Assembly (NCBI GenBank): GCA_002336915.1
Contig: DDET01000058.1
Location: 1 to 64,000 of the forward strand
DNA length: 64,000 nt
Origin: Bacteroidetes bacterium UBA1947
GTDB taxonomy: Bacteria > Bacteroidota > Bacteroidia > Chitinophagales > Chitinophagaceae
Direction: 5' to 3'
Positions 7,397 through 16,080 of the stretch are shown one piece after another (the first letter of the stretch is position 1; every line of letters begins with the position of its first letter). The notes beneath the pieces are model-generated. The model did not search any database. It was not told where the DNA came from and saw only the letters and a list, made by a program, of their open reading frames with translations. Made by a program: the position numbers and the translations under genes.

Positions 7397-7987
7397 ATGA
7401 AAAAAATACTACTGTACACTTTAGGTGCCATGGCTATATCAGCTACATTCACGCTCCAGTCTTGCGACAAAATTAAAGATAAGGTCAAAGACGCTGTTCC
7501 TGCCCAGGACATAAGCTTTACCGGCGCTAATGCCGACATAGTGATACCACCTACAAACGACACCACCGCACAAGGTACAATAGGCGAGGTTTCGTTTGCC
7601 TACAATCTAGACTCTATGGTACGCGCACAAACAAGCGGTGCATTAGGATATGCCGACATTAAAAGCGTAAAGATAACAAGCCTCAAACTGACATTGACCG
7701 ACGGATCGGCCGCGAATAACTTTGCTAACTTTGTATATGCAGGCGCAGCTTTTAATTCTGATGTAAACGGTGGTAATTATGATCCATATACTATTGCCTA
7801 TGTTGAACATAACCCGGACAATTATAGCCTTGAAATATCACCCGCTGTGACAGATGCCAGCCAGGATGTTAAAAAGTATTTCCAATCACAAATGACATTT
7901 TACTATTTGTTGATCGGCAAGCTGCGTCGCCCGATTACAAGCACATTACATTGTCACGTAGAGATCACGTACGTCATTAATATATAA
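7397..7987 (+). CDS. Putative lipoprotein, candidate target of the adjacent LytTR system
   Basis: The 196-residue protein has a lipoprotein signal peptide with the lipobox-like end FTLQSC, giving Cys23 as the acylated residue. A KIKDKVKDAV stretch follows and then a beta-rich domain of about 150 residues with no recognised family. The ATG at 7397 is chosen over an upstream in-frame codon because the signal peptide starts here. It lies 103 bases after the LytTR regulator gene, behind two 21-bp-spaced direct repeats and a -7 box. A hairpin terminator follows at 8025. The function is unknown. Confidence 0.8.
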   Translation: MKKILLYTLGAMAISATFTLQSCDKIKDKVKDAVPAQDISFTGANADIVIPPTNDTTAQGTIGEVSFAYNLDSMVRAQTSGALGYADIKSVKITSLKLTLTDGSAANNFANFVYAGAAFNSDVNGGNYDPYTIAYVEHNPDNYSLEISPAVTDASQDVKKYFQSQMTFYYLLIGKLRRPITSTLHCHVEITYVINI

Positions 7988-8024
7988 GCCCGATAAGGTT
8001 CTTTCAAATCCCCCGTTACGTATT

Positions 8025-8052
8025 AAGCCGCGCCTGTCGCGGCTTTACTTTT
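8025..8052 (+). terminator. Intrinsic terminator after the lipoprotein gene
   Basis: AAGCCGCG pairs with CGCGGCTT around a 5-base loop and is followed by TACTTTTT. Confidence 0.7.
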
Positions 8053-8185
8053 TGCCGGCTCGGCCCATTTTCGAGGACAGCGTAGCACTGACGAAAATTG
8101 ATCGTTGGGTAAATAAAGTGATCAATTGAAGGGCCCGGTGGCTAAATTCATATTTTATTACATAAAAATAATTTTAATCGCTATG

Positions 8186-8250
8186 CTAACGAAAGAGCCC
8201 GGCTGTACGTCAATATTTGTACAAGCGCCTAAAAAAAGGGCTTCAAAACC
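8186..8250 (+). repeat. Upstream region shared with the paralogue, copy 1
   Basis: The stretch from CTAACGAAAGAG through TACGTCAATATTTGT to CAAAACC matches the region at 9709-9775 with few changes. It lies directly before the first of the tandem T9SS paralogues, so the duplication included the promoter or leader. Confidence 0.7.
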
Positions 8251-8277
8251 TGTTTAATGACAAAAACACCAACACTT

Positions 8278-9516
8278 ATGAAAAGACTTCTCCTTTCGGC
8301 CATTTGCAGCTTTATAGCATCGGCAGCTATAGCAACCACCGTTTCCGGTAATATTAGCAATACCAATGCACAGCCCATTGTAAACCAGGTGGTATATGCC
8401 GAAGATACGACGAGCAACCAGTGGATGGATTCTGCACTGACCGACGCTTCGGGCAATTATAGTATCGCGGTGCCTGCATGGGTTACCAACTGCGGCATGC
8501 TGGTGCATACCTCCGATTTCTGTAATGCAGGCTACCAGTCACAGGGCTTTGCTTACACGGGTTCAGACATTACAGCAGATTTTGTGCTTTGCTATCTTGC
8601 ACCACCACCTGCTACTATCGGCGGTACAATTACCAGTAGTAACCCCGCACAGGGCGATACTGCTACCGTAGTTTACCTGGTAGACCAGTCTTACGATTCT
8701 GTTGCATTGACCTATATACTTACCGCGGTCGATAGTACCATAACTGACCATATCGGCCAATACGGTTTCCATCTGCCGGCGAGCTATGGCACACTGCTCG
8801 TGAAAGCTGCTTTGCCACCTTCTTCACCCGACTATGCAGGCTACCTGCCTACTTATTATACCAGTTCATTGAACTGGTCGGGTGCCACAGCGATCGTTCC
8901 AAACTCTACAGTTGATATCCAACTAATAGCGGGTGTGAATCCGGGCGGCCCGGGCTTTATAGGTGGTGATGTACTGCAAGGCGCCAATAAATCAACTGCC
9001 GTTGGCGATCCACTGAACAAGCGGGTACTGATACTTACTACACAAGCTAATGTACCGGTTGCCTATACTTATTCTAACGCATCGGGCCAGTTCAGCTTCC
9101 CCTCTGTACCATTTGGCACTTACAAGATATTTGGTGATGTAATGGGCAAAGCAAACCCTCCTCTTACCATAACACTTAGTTCCCAGGCACCATCAATAAG
9201 CAATATAGTGTTCGAAGAGCACAGCCATATATTTGACGGCCATATAGCTACCACAGTAGCGAATGTAAACGGCAAACTGAGCGGTATCAGCCTGTTCCCT
9301 AATCCTGCTATTGACAACATCAATATACTGGGCCTTGAAACGGTAAGCGGTGTTAAAACAGTAACTCTGGGCAGCATGAGCGGTGCGACTGTATATTCTC
9401 ATACATTCGCGAATGGCGAAAAAGCTGTAGTGCCAGTAAATGCTTTGAGCAAAGGAGTTTACATGCTGAATGTAAGTACTATTGAAGGCCTTGCTACTTT
9501 TAAAGTGACGAAATAA
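8278..9516 (+). CDS. Secreted protein with T9SS sorting domain, tandem paralogue A
   Basis: The 412-residue product has a signal peptide (MKRLLLSAICSFIASAAIA). Beta-sandwich units resembling carboxypeptidase-regulatory or prealbumin-like domains follow: one at about 22-110 (VSGNISNTNAQPIVNQVVYA, DASGNYSIAVP), a second at about 110-210, and a third at about 230-320 (NASGQFSFPSVPFGTYKIFG). The T9SS type A domain from about 338 has ISLFPNPAIDNINI and LSKGVYMLNVST. It is predicted to be surface-exposed. It is closely related to the next gene, and a 106-bp block is almost identical between the two. The ATG at 8278 is chosen as the start of the signal peptide. Confidence 0.88.
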   Translation: MKRLLLSAICSFIASAAIATTVSGNISNTNAQPIVNQVVYAEDTTSNQWMDSALTDASGNYSIAVPAWVTNCGMLVHTSDFCNAGYQSQGFAYTGSDITADFVLCYLAPPPATIGGTITSSNPAQGDTATVVYLVDQSYDSVALTYILTAVDSTITDHIGQYGFHLPASYGTLLVKAALPPSSPDYAGYLPTYYTSSLNWSGATAIVPNSTVDIQLIAGVNPGGPGFIGGDVLQGANKSTAVGDPLNKRVLILTTQANVPVAYTYSNASGQFSFPSVPFGTYKIFGDVMGKANPPLTITLSSQAPSISNIVFEEHSHIFDGHIATTVANVNGKLSGISLFPNPAIDNINILGLETVSGVKTVTLGSMSGATVYSHTFANGEKAVVPVNALSKGVYMLNVSTIEGLATFKVTK

Positions 9517-9533
9517 GAAGCAAAAAATACCAA

Positions 9534-9570
9534 AAAGAAAGTCCCGCTTGGAAGCGGGACTTTCTTTTTT
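9534..9570 (+). terminator. Intrinsic terminator after paralogue A
   Basis: AAAGAAAGTCCCGCT pairs with AGCGGGACTTTCTTT around TGGA and runs into a T-tract. Confidence 0.9.
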
Positions 9571-9708
9571 ATCAAGATAAGATATTGATCTGTTGACGTG
9601 GTTAAGCTAAGAATTAAGGTAAACAGACTCTGCTATTAATATTTTATTAATAAATGTCTTAAAATGTTCATTGCATCCCATTTTGGTCACAAAATTATTT
9701 AATGAACT

Positions 9709-9775
9709 ACTAACGAAAAGGGCAAGGCTTACGTCAATATATGTGCAAGCCCCAAAAAGGTATGCAAAACCACTT
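9709..9775 (+). repeat. Upstream region shared with the paralogue, copy 2
   Basis: This is the counterpart of 8186-8250 (CTAACGAAAAGG, TACGTCAATATATGT, CAAGC, AAAA, GCAAAACC) in front of paralogue B. Confidence 0.7.
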
Positions 9776-9804
9776 TCATTAATAAAAACCAATCAATAGA
9801 TTTT

Positions 9805-11040
9805 ATGAAAAAAATTCTCCTTTCCGCCATTTGCGCCTTCATCGGATCAGCAGCTATGGCAGCTACCATTTCAGGTACCGTTACGGACAATAATGCACTA
9901 CCAGTGCCAAATCATGTAGTTTATGCAGACGATACGCTGAATATGCAGTGGTCGGACTCTGCAATGACAGATGCCTCCGGCAATTACAGCATCACCGTAC
10001 CGGGTTGGGTAACCAATTGCGGCATGTGGGTACATACAAGTGACAACTGCGCGCCTTATATGCTGTCGCATGGTTATTATTACACTGGCGCCAACATCAC
10101 TTCAGATTTCGTTCTTTGCAATGTGGTTGCTCAACCTAATATACATGGTATGGTAACAAGCAGTAACCCTGCTGTTGGTGATACCGCTGCTATCGTATAT
10201 CTTATCAACCAGCATTGGGACAATGTAAACAATACACGCATACTCACTGCTATAGATAGCACCACAACCGATAGCCTGGGCTATTACTATTTCAATACAC
10301 CGGCTCTGTTCGACACGCTGCTGGTTAAAGCTGCAGAACAGCCTTTCTCTCCTGACTACGCTAACTACCTGCCTACCTACTACACAAGCTCGCTCAACTG
10401 GTCAACCGCTACACAGGTTTTACCTAACTCCACCGCAGATATCCAGCTGATAGCAGGTGTTAACCCCGGTGGTCCTGCATTCGTAGGTGGCGACGTGCTG
10501 GTTGGTGCTAATAAATCAACAGCAGTAGGCGACCCGCTGAACCACAGGATCCTTATCCTTACTACATCGGCTAACGTAGCTGTAGCGTATGCTTATTCTG
10601 ATGCATCGGGCCATTTCAGCTTCCCGAGCTTACCTTACGGTGACTACAAATTATTTGGTGATGTAATGGCCAAAACAAACCCTGCTCTTACTTTTACACT
10701 GAATGCTGCACACCCATCAATAAGCAATATAGTGTTCGAAGAGCACAGCCATATATTTGACGGCCATATAGCTACAGCAGTAGCGAATGTAAACGGCAAA
10801 CTGAGCGGTATCAGCCTGTATCCTAACCCTGCAGTTGATAACATCAACGTACTGGGCCTTGAAACAGTAAGCGGTGCTAAAACAGTAACCCTGAGCAGCA
10901 TGACCGGTGCAACTGTATACACTCATACATTTGCTAACGGCGAAAAAGCTGTAGTGCCTGTAAATGCGCTGAGCAAGGGCGTTTACATGATCAATGTAAA
11001 TACAGTTGAAGGTGTTGCTACTTTTAAAGTGATCAAATAG
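9805..11040 (+). CDS. Secreted protein with T9SS sorting domain, tandem paralogue B
   Basis: The 411-residue product has the same architecture as the preceding gene: signal peptide MKKILLSAICAFIGSAAMA, three beta-sandwich units (DASGNYSITVPGWVTNCG near 50; DASGHFSFPSLPYGDYKLFG near 265), then a T9SS type A domain beginning ISLYPNPAVDNINV and ending MINVNTVEGVATFKVIK. Divergence from paralogue A is spread over the N-terminal two thirds, while the segment before the sorting domain is nearly identical at DNA level. It has its own terminator, so the pair need not be co-transcribed. The substrate or ligand is unknown. Confidence 0.88.
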   Translation: MKKILLSAICAFIGSAAMAATISGTVTDNNALPVPNHVVYADDTLNMQWSDSAMTDASGNYSITVPGWVTNCGMWVHTSDNCAPYMLSHGYYYTGANITSDFVLCNVVAQPNIHGMVTSSNPAVGDTAAIVYLINQHWDNVNNTRILTAIDSTTTDSLGYYYFNTPALFDTLLVKAAEQPFSPDYANYLPTYYTSSLNWSTATQVLPNSTADIQLIAGVNPGGPAFVGGDVLVGANKSTAVGDPLNHRILILTTSANVAVAYAYSDASGHFSFPSLPYGDYKLFGDVMAKTNPALTFTLNAAHPSISNIVFEEHSHIFDGHIATAVANVNGKLSGISLYPNPAVDNINVLGLETVSGAKTVTLSSMTGATVYTHTFANGEKAVVPVNALSKGVYMINVNTVEGVATFKVIK

Positions 11041-11063
11041 TAAAAAATAAATAAATAAGACTT

Positions 11064-11100
11064 AAAAAACTGCCGCCCACTAAGGGCGGCAGTTTTTTTT
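11064..11100 (+). terminator. Intrinsic terminator after paralogue B
   Basis: AAAAAACTGCCGCCC pairs with GGGCGGCAGTTTTTT around a 5-base loop, with a T-tract. Confidence 0.9.
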
Positions 11101-11165
11101 ATTATACCCTCGTATACAGATTCTATGCCCGGCACATTATCAAGGCAAACAAGTCAATTAATCAT

Positions 11166-11173
11166 TAATTTCG
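11166..11173 (+). promoter_or_regulatory. -7 box four bases before the decarboxylase ATG
   Basis: TAATTTCG fits the TAnnTTyG form and is followed by CCCC and the ATG at 11178. A transcript from it would be leaderless or nearly so. Confidence 0.4.
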
Positions 11174-11177
11174 CCCC

Positions 11178-13091
11178 ATGGCATACAAGTCGCTGAATGC
11201 TTTTATAGAGGAATTAGACAAGGCAGGAGAACTGGTGCGCATAAGCACTTTCGTAGATCCTGTACTGGAAATAGCTGAGATCACAGACAGGGTATCCAAA
11301 ACGCCCGACAGGAACAAGGCATTACTTTTTGAAAAAACAGGTACAGACTTCCCGCTGCTGATCAACAGCATGGGCAATGAGCGCCGCATGTGCATGGCGC
11401 TTGGGGTTAATAAGCTTGACGATGTGGCAAGTGATATTGCGGACCTGTTTAAAAAGCTTGCAGGGCCGAAGCATGGCATACTCGATAAGCTATCCATGCT
11501 GCCGCAACTGAGTAAGTTTGCATCGTGGATGCCTAAAGTGATAAGCGGCAAGGGCGCATGCCAGCAAGTAGTGATGGATAAGCCCGACCTTGGTAAACTG
11601 CCTATACTGCAGTGCTGGCCTAAGGATGGTGGACGTTTCCTTACCTTGCCGGCCATACATACCAAAGACCCTAACAATGGTATACGCAACATAGGTATGT
11701 ACCGCATGCAGGTTTTTGCACCCGATATGACGGCGATGCACTGGCATAAGCACAAAGTATCGGCAAGACACTTTAATGAGTATAAGAAACTGGGCATTCG
11801 TAAAATGCCGGTGGCAGTGGCATTGGGCGGCGACCCGATATATACTTACTCCGCAACAGCACCGTTGCCGGAGAATGTAGATGAGTATATGCTGGCCGGT
11901 TTCCTGCGCAAGAAAAGCGTGGAGCTGGTAAAGTGCCTTACGCAACCCGAAATAGAAGTGCCGGCGGATGCCGACTTTATTATAGAAGGCTATGTGGACA
12001 CGGAAGAAGAACTAATATGGGAAGGGCCTTTTGGCGACCATACGGGTTACTACTCGCTGCCCGATTTTTACCCGCGCTTTCATGTTACTGCGATCACGCA
12101 CCGCAAAGATGCGGTATACCCGGCAACAATTGTGGGCATACCCCCGCAGGAGGATGCGTGGATAGGCAAGGCAACCGAGCGGATATTCCTTGCGCCGATA
12201 AAAATGACCATGGTGCCTGAAATACAGGATATGAATATGCCTGTGGAGGGTGTGTTTCATAATCTTGTTATTACCAGCATCAATAAGGAATATGCAGGGC
12301 AGGGACAAAAAGTGATGAACGCGATGTGGGGGGCAGGGCAAATGATGTTCAATAAGATATTGGTACTCACGGACGGGAAGGTAAAACTGGACGATTACAA
12401 GGCATTGGCCAAATATGTATTTGACAATGTAAACCCGGCTACCGATGTTTATTTCAGCCAGGGGCCCATGGATGTGCTGGACCACAGCTGCTCAAAACTG
12501 GGCTTTGGCGGAAAAATGTGCATAGACGGCACGAAAAAGTGGGAAGAGGAGATGACTGTACCACTGTTGCCGTTTAAGCCGGCCCCTGGCTTTTCTGCCA
12601 TTAAATTGCAGCAATTATTCCCCGAACTGGTGAGCATCAATGATATAGCTGTAAAAGACTGGGGTATCCCGGTGCTTTTTGCGGCAGTACGCAAAGACAG
12701 GCCAAACCATGTAAGAGCATTGCATGATGCGCTTTGTGAGTTGCCTGAAATGCAAGGCATTAAGATGATATTATATGTAGAACACACTGTAGATGCAGGA
12801 GATATAGCCGATGTGCTTTGGAGGTTCTGCAATAACCTTGATCCCCGCCGCGACCACCTATATGGCGGCAAAGACAAAAATATACTCGGATTGGACGGTA
12901 CCCGCAAGACCCGCATACTGGACGGTTTTGAGCGGCCGTGGCCCAATATCATAGTTGCTGATGGGCGAACGATACACACTGTGGACAAAAAATGGGAGCT
13001 TCTGGGCCTTGGCGACATAATTATTTCGCCCTCATTGAAGTATAAGACCCAACTATATGGGGAGGAAGCATCTGTCTTGGATAGTGATTAA
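11178..13091 (+). CDS. UbiD-family decarboxylase (menaquinone-type)
   Basis: The 637-residue cytoplasmic enzyme belongs to the prenylated-FMN-dependent UbiD family. Visible are the cofactor-site segment NIGMYRMQVF and MHWHKHK (about 170-195), the EGPFGDHTGYY motif (about 280-290) with the conserved acidic residues, and the C-terminal region GLDGTRKTRILDGFERPWP. Its size fits the menaquinone-biosynthesis UbiD subgroup rather than E. coli UbiD (about 500 residues). No ubiX-like prenyltransferase is in the window. The substrate is an inference; other aromatic-acid decarboxylations are possible. Confidence 0.85.
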   Translation: MAYKSLNAFIEELDKAGELVRISTFVDPVLEIAEITDRVSKTPDRNKALLFEKTGTDFPLLINSMGNERRMCMALGVNKLDDVASDIADLFKKLAGPKHGILDKLSMLPQLSKFASWMPKVISGKGACQQVVMDKPDLGKLPILQCWPKDGGRFLTLPAIHTKDPNNGIRNIGMYRMQVFAPDMTAMHWHKHKVSARHFNEYKKLGIRKMPVAVALGGDPIYTYSATAPLPENVDEYMLAGFLRKKSVELVKCLTQPEIEVPADADFIIEGYVDTEEELIWEGPFGDHTGYYSLPDFYPRFHVTAITHRKDAVYPATIVGIPPQEDAWIGKATERIFLAPIKMTMVPEIQDMNMPVEGVFHNLVITSINKEYAGQGQKVMNAMWGAGQMMFNKILVLTDGKVKLDDYKALAKYVFDNVNPATDVYFSQGPMDVLDHSCSKLGFGGKMCIDGTKKWEEEMTVPLLPFKPAPGFSAIKLQQLFPELVSINDIAVKDWGIPVLFAAVRKDRPNHVRALHDALCELPEMQGIKMILYVEHTVDAGDIADVLWRFCNNLDPRRDHLYGGKDKNILGLDGTRKTRILDGFERPWPNIIVADGRTIHTVDKKWELLGLGDIIISPSLKYKTQLYGEEASVLDSD

Positions 13092-13134
13092 AATAATTTT
13101 CAGTAATTTTAGTAACTTTAAAAAAAATAACATA

Positions 13135-13548
13135 ATGAAACGTTTTGTATTATCCTGCTGCATACTGGCTGTAACAAGTACCATGGTATTTGCGCAAGCT
13201 GCAAAAAACAGTGCCGGTAAGGGCACAAGTACCGCCAAGCAAGTTCACAGTGCTGCAAGTGCGGACTTTACAACCAAAATAAACGCGTTTGAAGCAGGTG
13301 TTACCCGTAATAATCAACCTGTTGCTGACCAGAAATTTACTGAGCTGAAACAAATGGTGGGCAATGATATGGCCGCTATAAAGACAAAGATCAGGGACGC
13401 CGCCAATGAAACTGAAAAGAAAAAATGGACCAACCTGATGATCAAGAAGCAGGATATCTATACTGCTGTTATCAGTGCGGCTTCAGATATGCACGGCAAT
13501 CTGAACGTGATGGTAGCTAAATTAAAAGAATACGCAGCTACGCTGTAG
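13135..13548 (+). CDS. Small exported helical protein
   Basis: The 137-residue product has a signal peptide (MKRFVLSCCILAVTSTMVFA, cleaved after FAQ or FA). The remainder is Lys- and Ala-rich and largely helical (FTTKINAFEAGV, KFTELKQMVGNDMAAIKTKI). I recognise no domain. The ATG at 13135 is used because it starts the signal peptide. A terminator hairpin follows at 13582. Confidence 0.75.
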   Translation: MKRFVLSCCILAVTSTMVFAQAAKNSAGKGTSTAKQVHSAASADFTTKINAFEAGVTRNNQPVADQKFTELKQMVGNDMAAIKTKIRDAANETEKKKWTNLMIKKQDIYTAVISAASDMHGNLNVMVAKLKEYAATL

Positions 13549-13581
13549 TGGTCTTTACAGCCAGGTGATAAAACATATAAG

Positions 13582-13620
13582 AGGCTATGAGCATAACATG
13601 TTATGCTTATAGCCTTTAGT
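13582..13620 (+). terminator. Probable intrinsic terminator
   Basis: AGGCTATGAGCATAAC pairs with TTATGCTTATAGCCT (one mismatch) around ATG, followed by TTAGTTTT. Confidence 0.65.
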
Positions 13621-13746
13621 TTTAAGATAACATAGAAAGCTGCAAAAAGCGGTGCAATATGGCTGTTTTATACTATTTTCACGCTGCTATAGTATGGTAC
13701 AGCACACATTGTGTACCTGCAATTGCAATAAGCTAAAACGTATATT

Positions 13747-14751
13747 GTGAAAGCAATCATTCCCGTAGCCGGAGCAGGTACCAAATTACGCCCGCTTACA
13801 TATACACAACCAAAGGCACTGATACCCATAGCCGGCAAAACCATCCTGAGTGTTATTGTTGACCAGTTGATAGATGCAGGGGTTACCGATTTTGTTTTCG
13901 TGATTGGCTACCTGGGCGAAAAGATACAGCGCTATATAGCCAAAACTTATCCTGACCTTTCTTATACACTTGTTACGCAGAACGACCGGCGCGGTACGGG
14001 CCATGCAATTTGGCTAACGCGCGAGGCCGTGAAAAATGAGGACGAAGTGCTGATAGTGCTGGGCGATACCATTTGCGACTATAATGTGCGGGAGGTGTTA
14101 AACAGCAGCGTATCGCAGATAGGGGTGAGAAAGGTAGATGACCCAAGAAGCTTTGGCGTGGCCGAGCTGAGTAGTACAGACAGAGTGCTGAAGGTGGTGG
14201 AGAAACCAATAATACCAAAGTCGAACATGGCGATGGTGGGGGTGTACTATATAAAGGAGACAATAGAGCTATTCAATGCCCTGGAAAAACACATGAGCAG
14301 CAGCAGTGCCGGCGAGGAAGGTGAATACCACCTGACCAATGCACTGGAGCATATGATAGAGAATGGAATTAACTTCCAGGCATTCCGTGTGAATAACTGG
14401 TTTGACTGCGGTAAAAAAGAATCGCTGTTATCCACCAATGCGATATTGCTGAAGCAAATGGCAGAAGAGGCAGGGCTGCAAGCCCCGCATACCTACGAAA
14501 CCAGTGTGATCATACCTCCGGTAAGCATTGCTGAAGGCTGCAAAATATCTCATTCTATTATCGGCCCCAATGTAACAATAGGCGAACATACTTCTATTGA
14601 GTCATCTATCATTAAAGACTCCATCATTGGCTCATATGCAGAGCTGATGGAAGTAGTACTGCACTCATCTATAATAGGCAATGATGCCTTTGTGCGCGGA
14701 CTAAGCCAAAGCCTGAACATAGGCGATAATACTGAGATTGACCTGGGTTAG
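13747..14751 (+). CDS. Sugar-phosphate nucleotidyltransferase
   Basis: The 334-residue protein has an N-terminal NTP_transferase domain (1-235) and a C-terminal left-handed beta-helix of hexapeptide repeats (about 250-330: ISHSIIGPNVTIGEHTSIES). It should join a sugar 1-phosphate to a nucleotide to supply glycan synthesis. The P-loop-like signature reads GAGTKLRPLTYTQPKAL; most relatives have Arg where this has Lys. LGDTICDY carries the metal-binding Asp. It starts with GTG and its end overlaps the convergent membrane-protein gene by 4 bases. It could be glucose-1-phosphate thymidylyltransferase- or uridylyltransferase-like. Confidence 0.85.
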   Translation: MKAIIPVAGAGTKLRPLTYTQPKALIPIAGKTILSVIVDQLIDAGVTDFVFVIGYLGEKIQRYIAKTYPDLSYTLVTQNDRRGTGHAIWLTREAVKNEDEVLIVLGDTICDYNVREVLNSSVSQIGVRKVDDPRSFGVAELSSTDRVLKVVEKPIIPKSNMAMVGVYYIKETIELFNALEKHMSSSSAGEEGEYHLTNALEHMIENGINFQAFRVNNWFDCGKKESLLSTNAILLKQMAEEAGLQAPHTYETSVIIPPVSIAEGCKISHSIIGPNVTIGEHTSIESSIIKDSIIGSYAELMEVVLHSSIIGNDAFVRGLSQSLNIGDNTEIDLG

Positions 14752-16016
14752 GCAGGTGTTTGCTCCGCCGTTTTCCTTTCAAAAAGAATGGCCTTAGCGC
14801 AAATTATTGCTGAGATCATCAACAGGGGCAGGTAATAGTACTGGTAGGTAAGCGGCCCGAACATAAAGAAAAATAGCAGGAACAAATACAGCATTACGAG
14901 GCTAAGATCATAAAAACAGATGCGTTCTTTCCACTTGCGGTAAGCAATCAGCCCTGCAAAAAGCAGCAACAGCAAACTTGCGGCCTGCAGTACACGTGCC
15001 AACCATATCCTGTGCTCTAGGCTACCCGGGAAAAAGTGATAGTAGTACAGCGCGAAATTGACCCCATTGTCGAAAGTATAAGAGACCCGGGGCACTGCGG
15101 CATAGCCTTGCCATTCACCAAGTACTGCCACATTATGATAGTTTATTCCCTTCATAAGAATAGAGGGGTCCTTTAAGTAAAAAGGAAAAATGTAAATGAA
15201 CAACACTGCCAGTAAAATGCTCAGCCAGGAAAGCAAATTATTTTTCAGGGAAGTATTAAACCAGAGAATGATGAAGAACAGTGGCATCCAAAAAACAAGT
15301 GTGTAGCGGGACAGCAGGCAACAAATAATGCCTGCAACAGTTATCGCCAGGTTTTTCTGCGACAGCCCTATTGCCAATAGCAGGTAATATGCAGCGATGA
15401 CGGTTTCAAATGTGCGCACATAGTCGCCCTTGCTCAGGCAGATGCTTAGGGCGAATACCAGCGCCGGTAATAATATCGCGGTAATTTTTTTGAAAAAATG
15501 AGCACTGTACTTCCCTGCAAAATATCCCCAGATGCCGCAGGCAAGGAGGATGAAGAGGAAGCCCACCCACCTTACATCTTGTCCTATCAGCCCTGCTAAG
15601 CCTATTGGCAGCCAATGCAGGGGCATATACACAGGGTAGGGGTGCCAGCCAATTTGCTGTAATGGGAAATAGGGAAATTGCCCTTTGCTGAATGCATAGT
15701 ACTGGCTTGTCAACTGTGGCAAAACATCAGAATAATCAGCAGGATCTGGCACCGCAATTATGGCTGCCCTAAACAGGAAAAAGCATGCTAATATGCCTGC
15801 CGATCCTATAACTGCACCGGCAAAGCCAGATCCATATTTTGTGCTGATGTTTTTAGCTTTTTTATTGTTCAATAACAAAAACAGGTAGCAGGCCGGGACG
15901 GCGAGCGATATAACAAGAAGGGCAACAGGATGCAGGAAAGGCCCTAAATGCCCGAAGTGGTGCACCATGTAAACCTGCAGGCATAAAAGAAAAACGACAA
16001 AGACCGACCTGTACAT
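14748..16016 (-). CDS. Polytopic membrane protein, GT87-like (DUF2029) glycosyltransferase
   Basis: The 422-residue protein has about ten transmembrane segments. GQFPYFPLQQIGWHPYPVYMPLHWLPIG after the second pair of helices resembles the periplasmic loop of GT-C polyprenyl-phosphate-dependent glycosyltransferases of the GT87/DUF2029 type. It would add a sugar from a lipid carrier to a surface glycan. The ATG at 16016 is used; a TTG two codons earlier is possible. It lies downstream of the MBOAT-DHHW pair on the same strand. The assignment is by topology and loop pattern. Confidence 0.65.
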   Translation of the reverse strand: MYRSVFVVFLLCLQVYMVHHFGHLGPFLHPVALLVISLAVPACYLFLLLNNKKAKNISTKYGSGFAGAVIGSAGILACFFLFRAAIIAVPDPADYSDVLPQLTSQYYAFSKGQFPYFPLQQIGWHPYPVYMPLHWLPIGLAGLIGQDVRWVGFLFILLACGIWGYFAGKYSAHFFKKITAILLPALVFALSICLSKGDYVRTFETVIAAYYLLLAIGLSQKNLAITVAGIICCLLSRYTLVFWMPLFFIILWFNTSLKNNLLSWLSILLAVLFIYIFPFYLKDPSILMKGINYHNVAVLGEWQGYAAVPRVSYTFDNGVNFALYYYHFFPGSLEHRIWLARVLQAASLLLLLFAGLIAYRKWKERICFYDLSLVMLYLFLLFFFMFGPLTYQYYYLPLLMISAIICAKAILFERKTAEQTPA

Positions 16017-16080
16017 ACTCAAGCTAAAATACTATAAAATTGGTGTGAAATGTTTGCTTTAGAGAAGCGACTGAAAAGAC

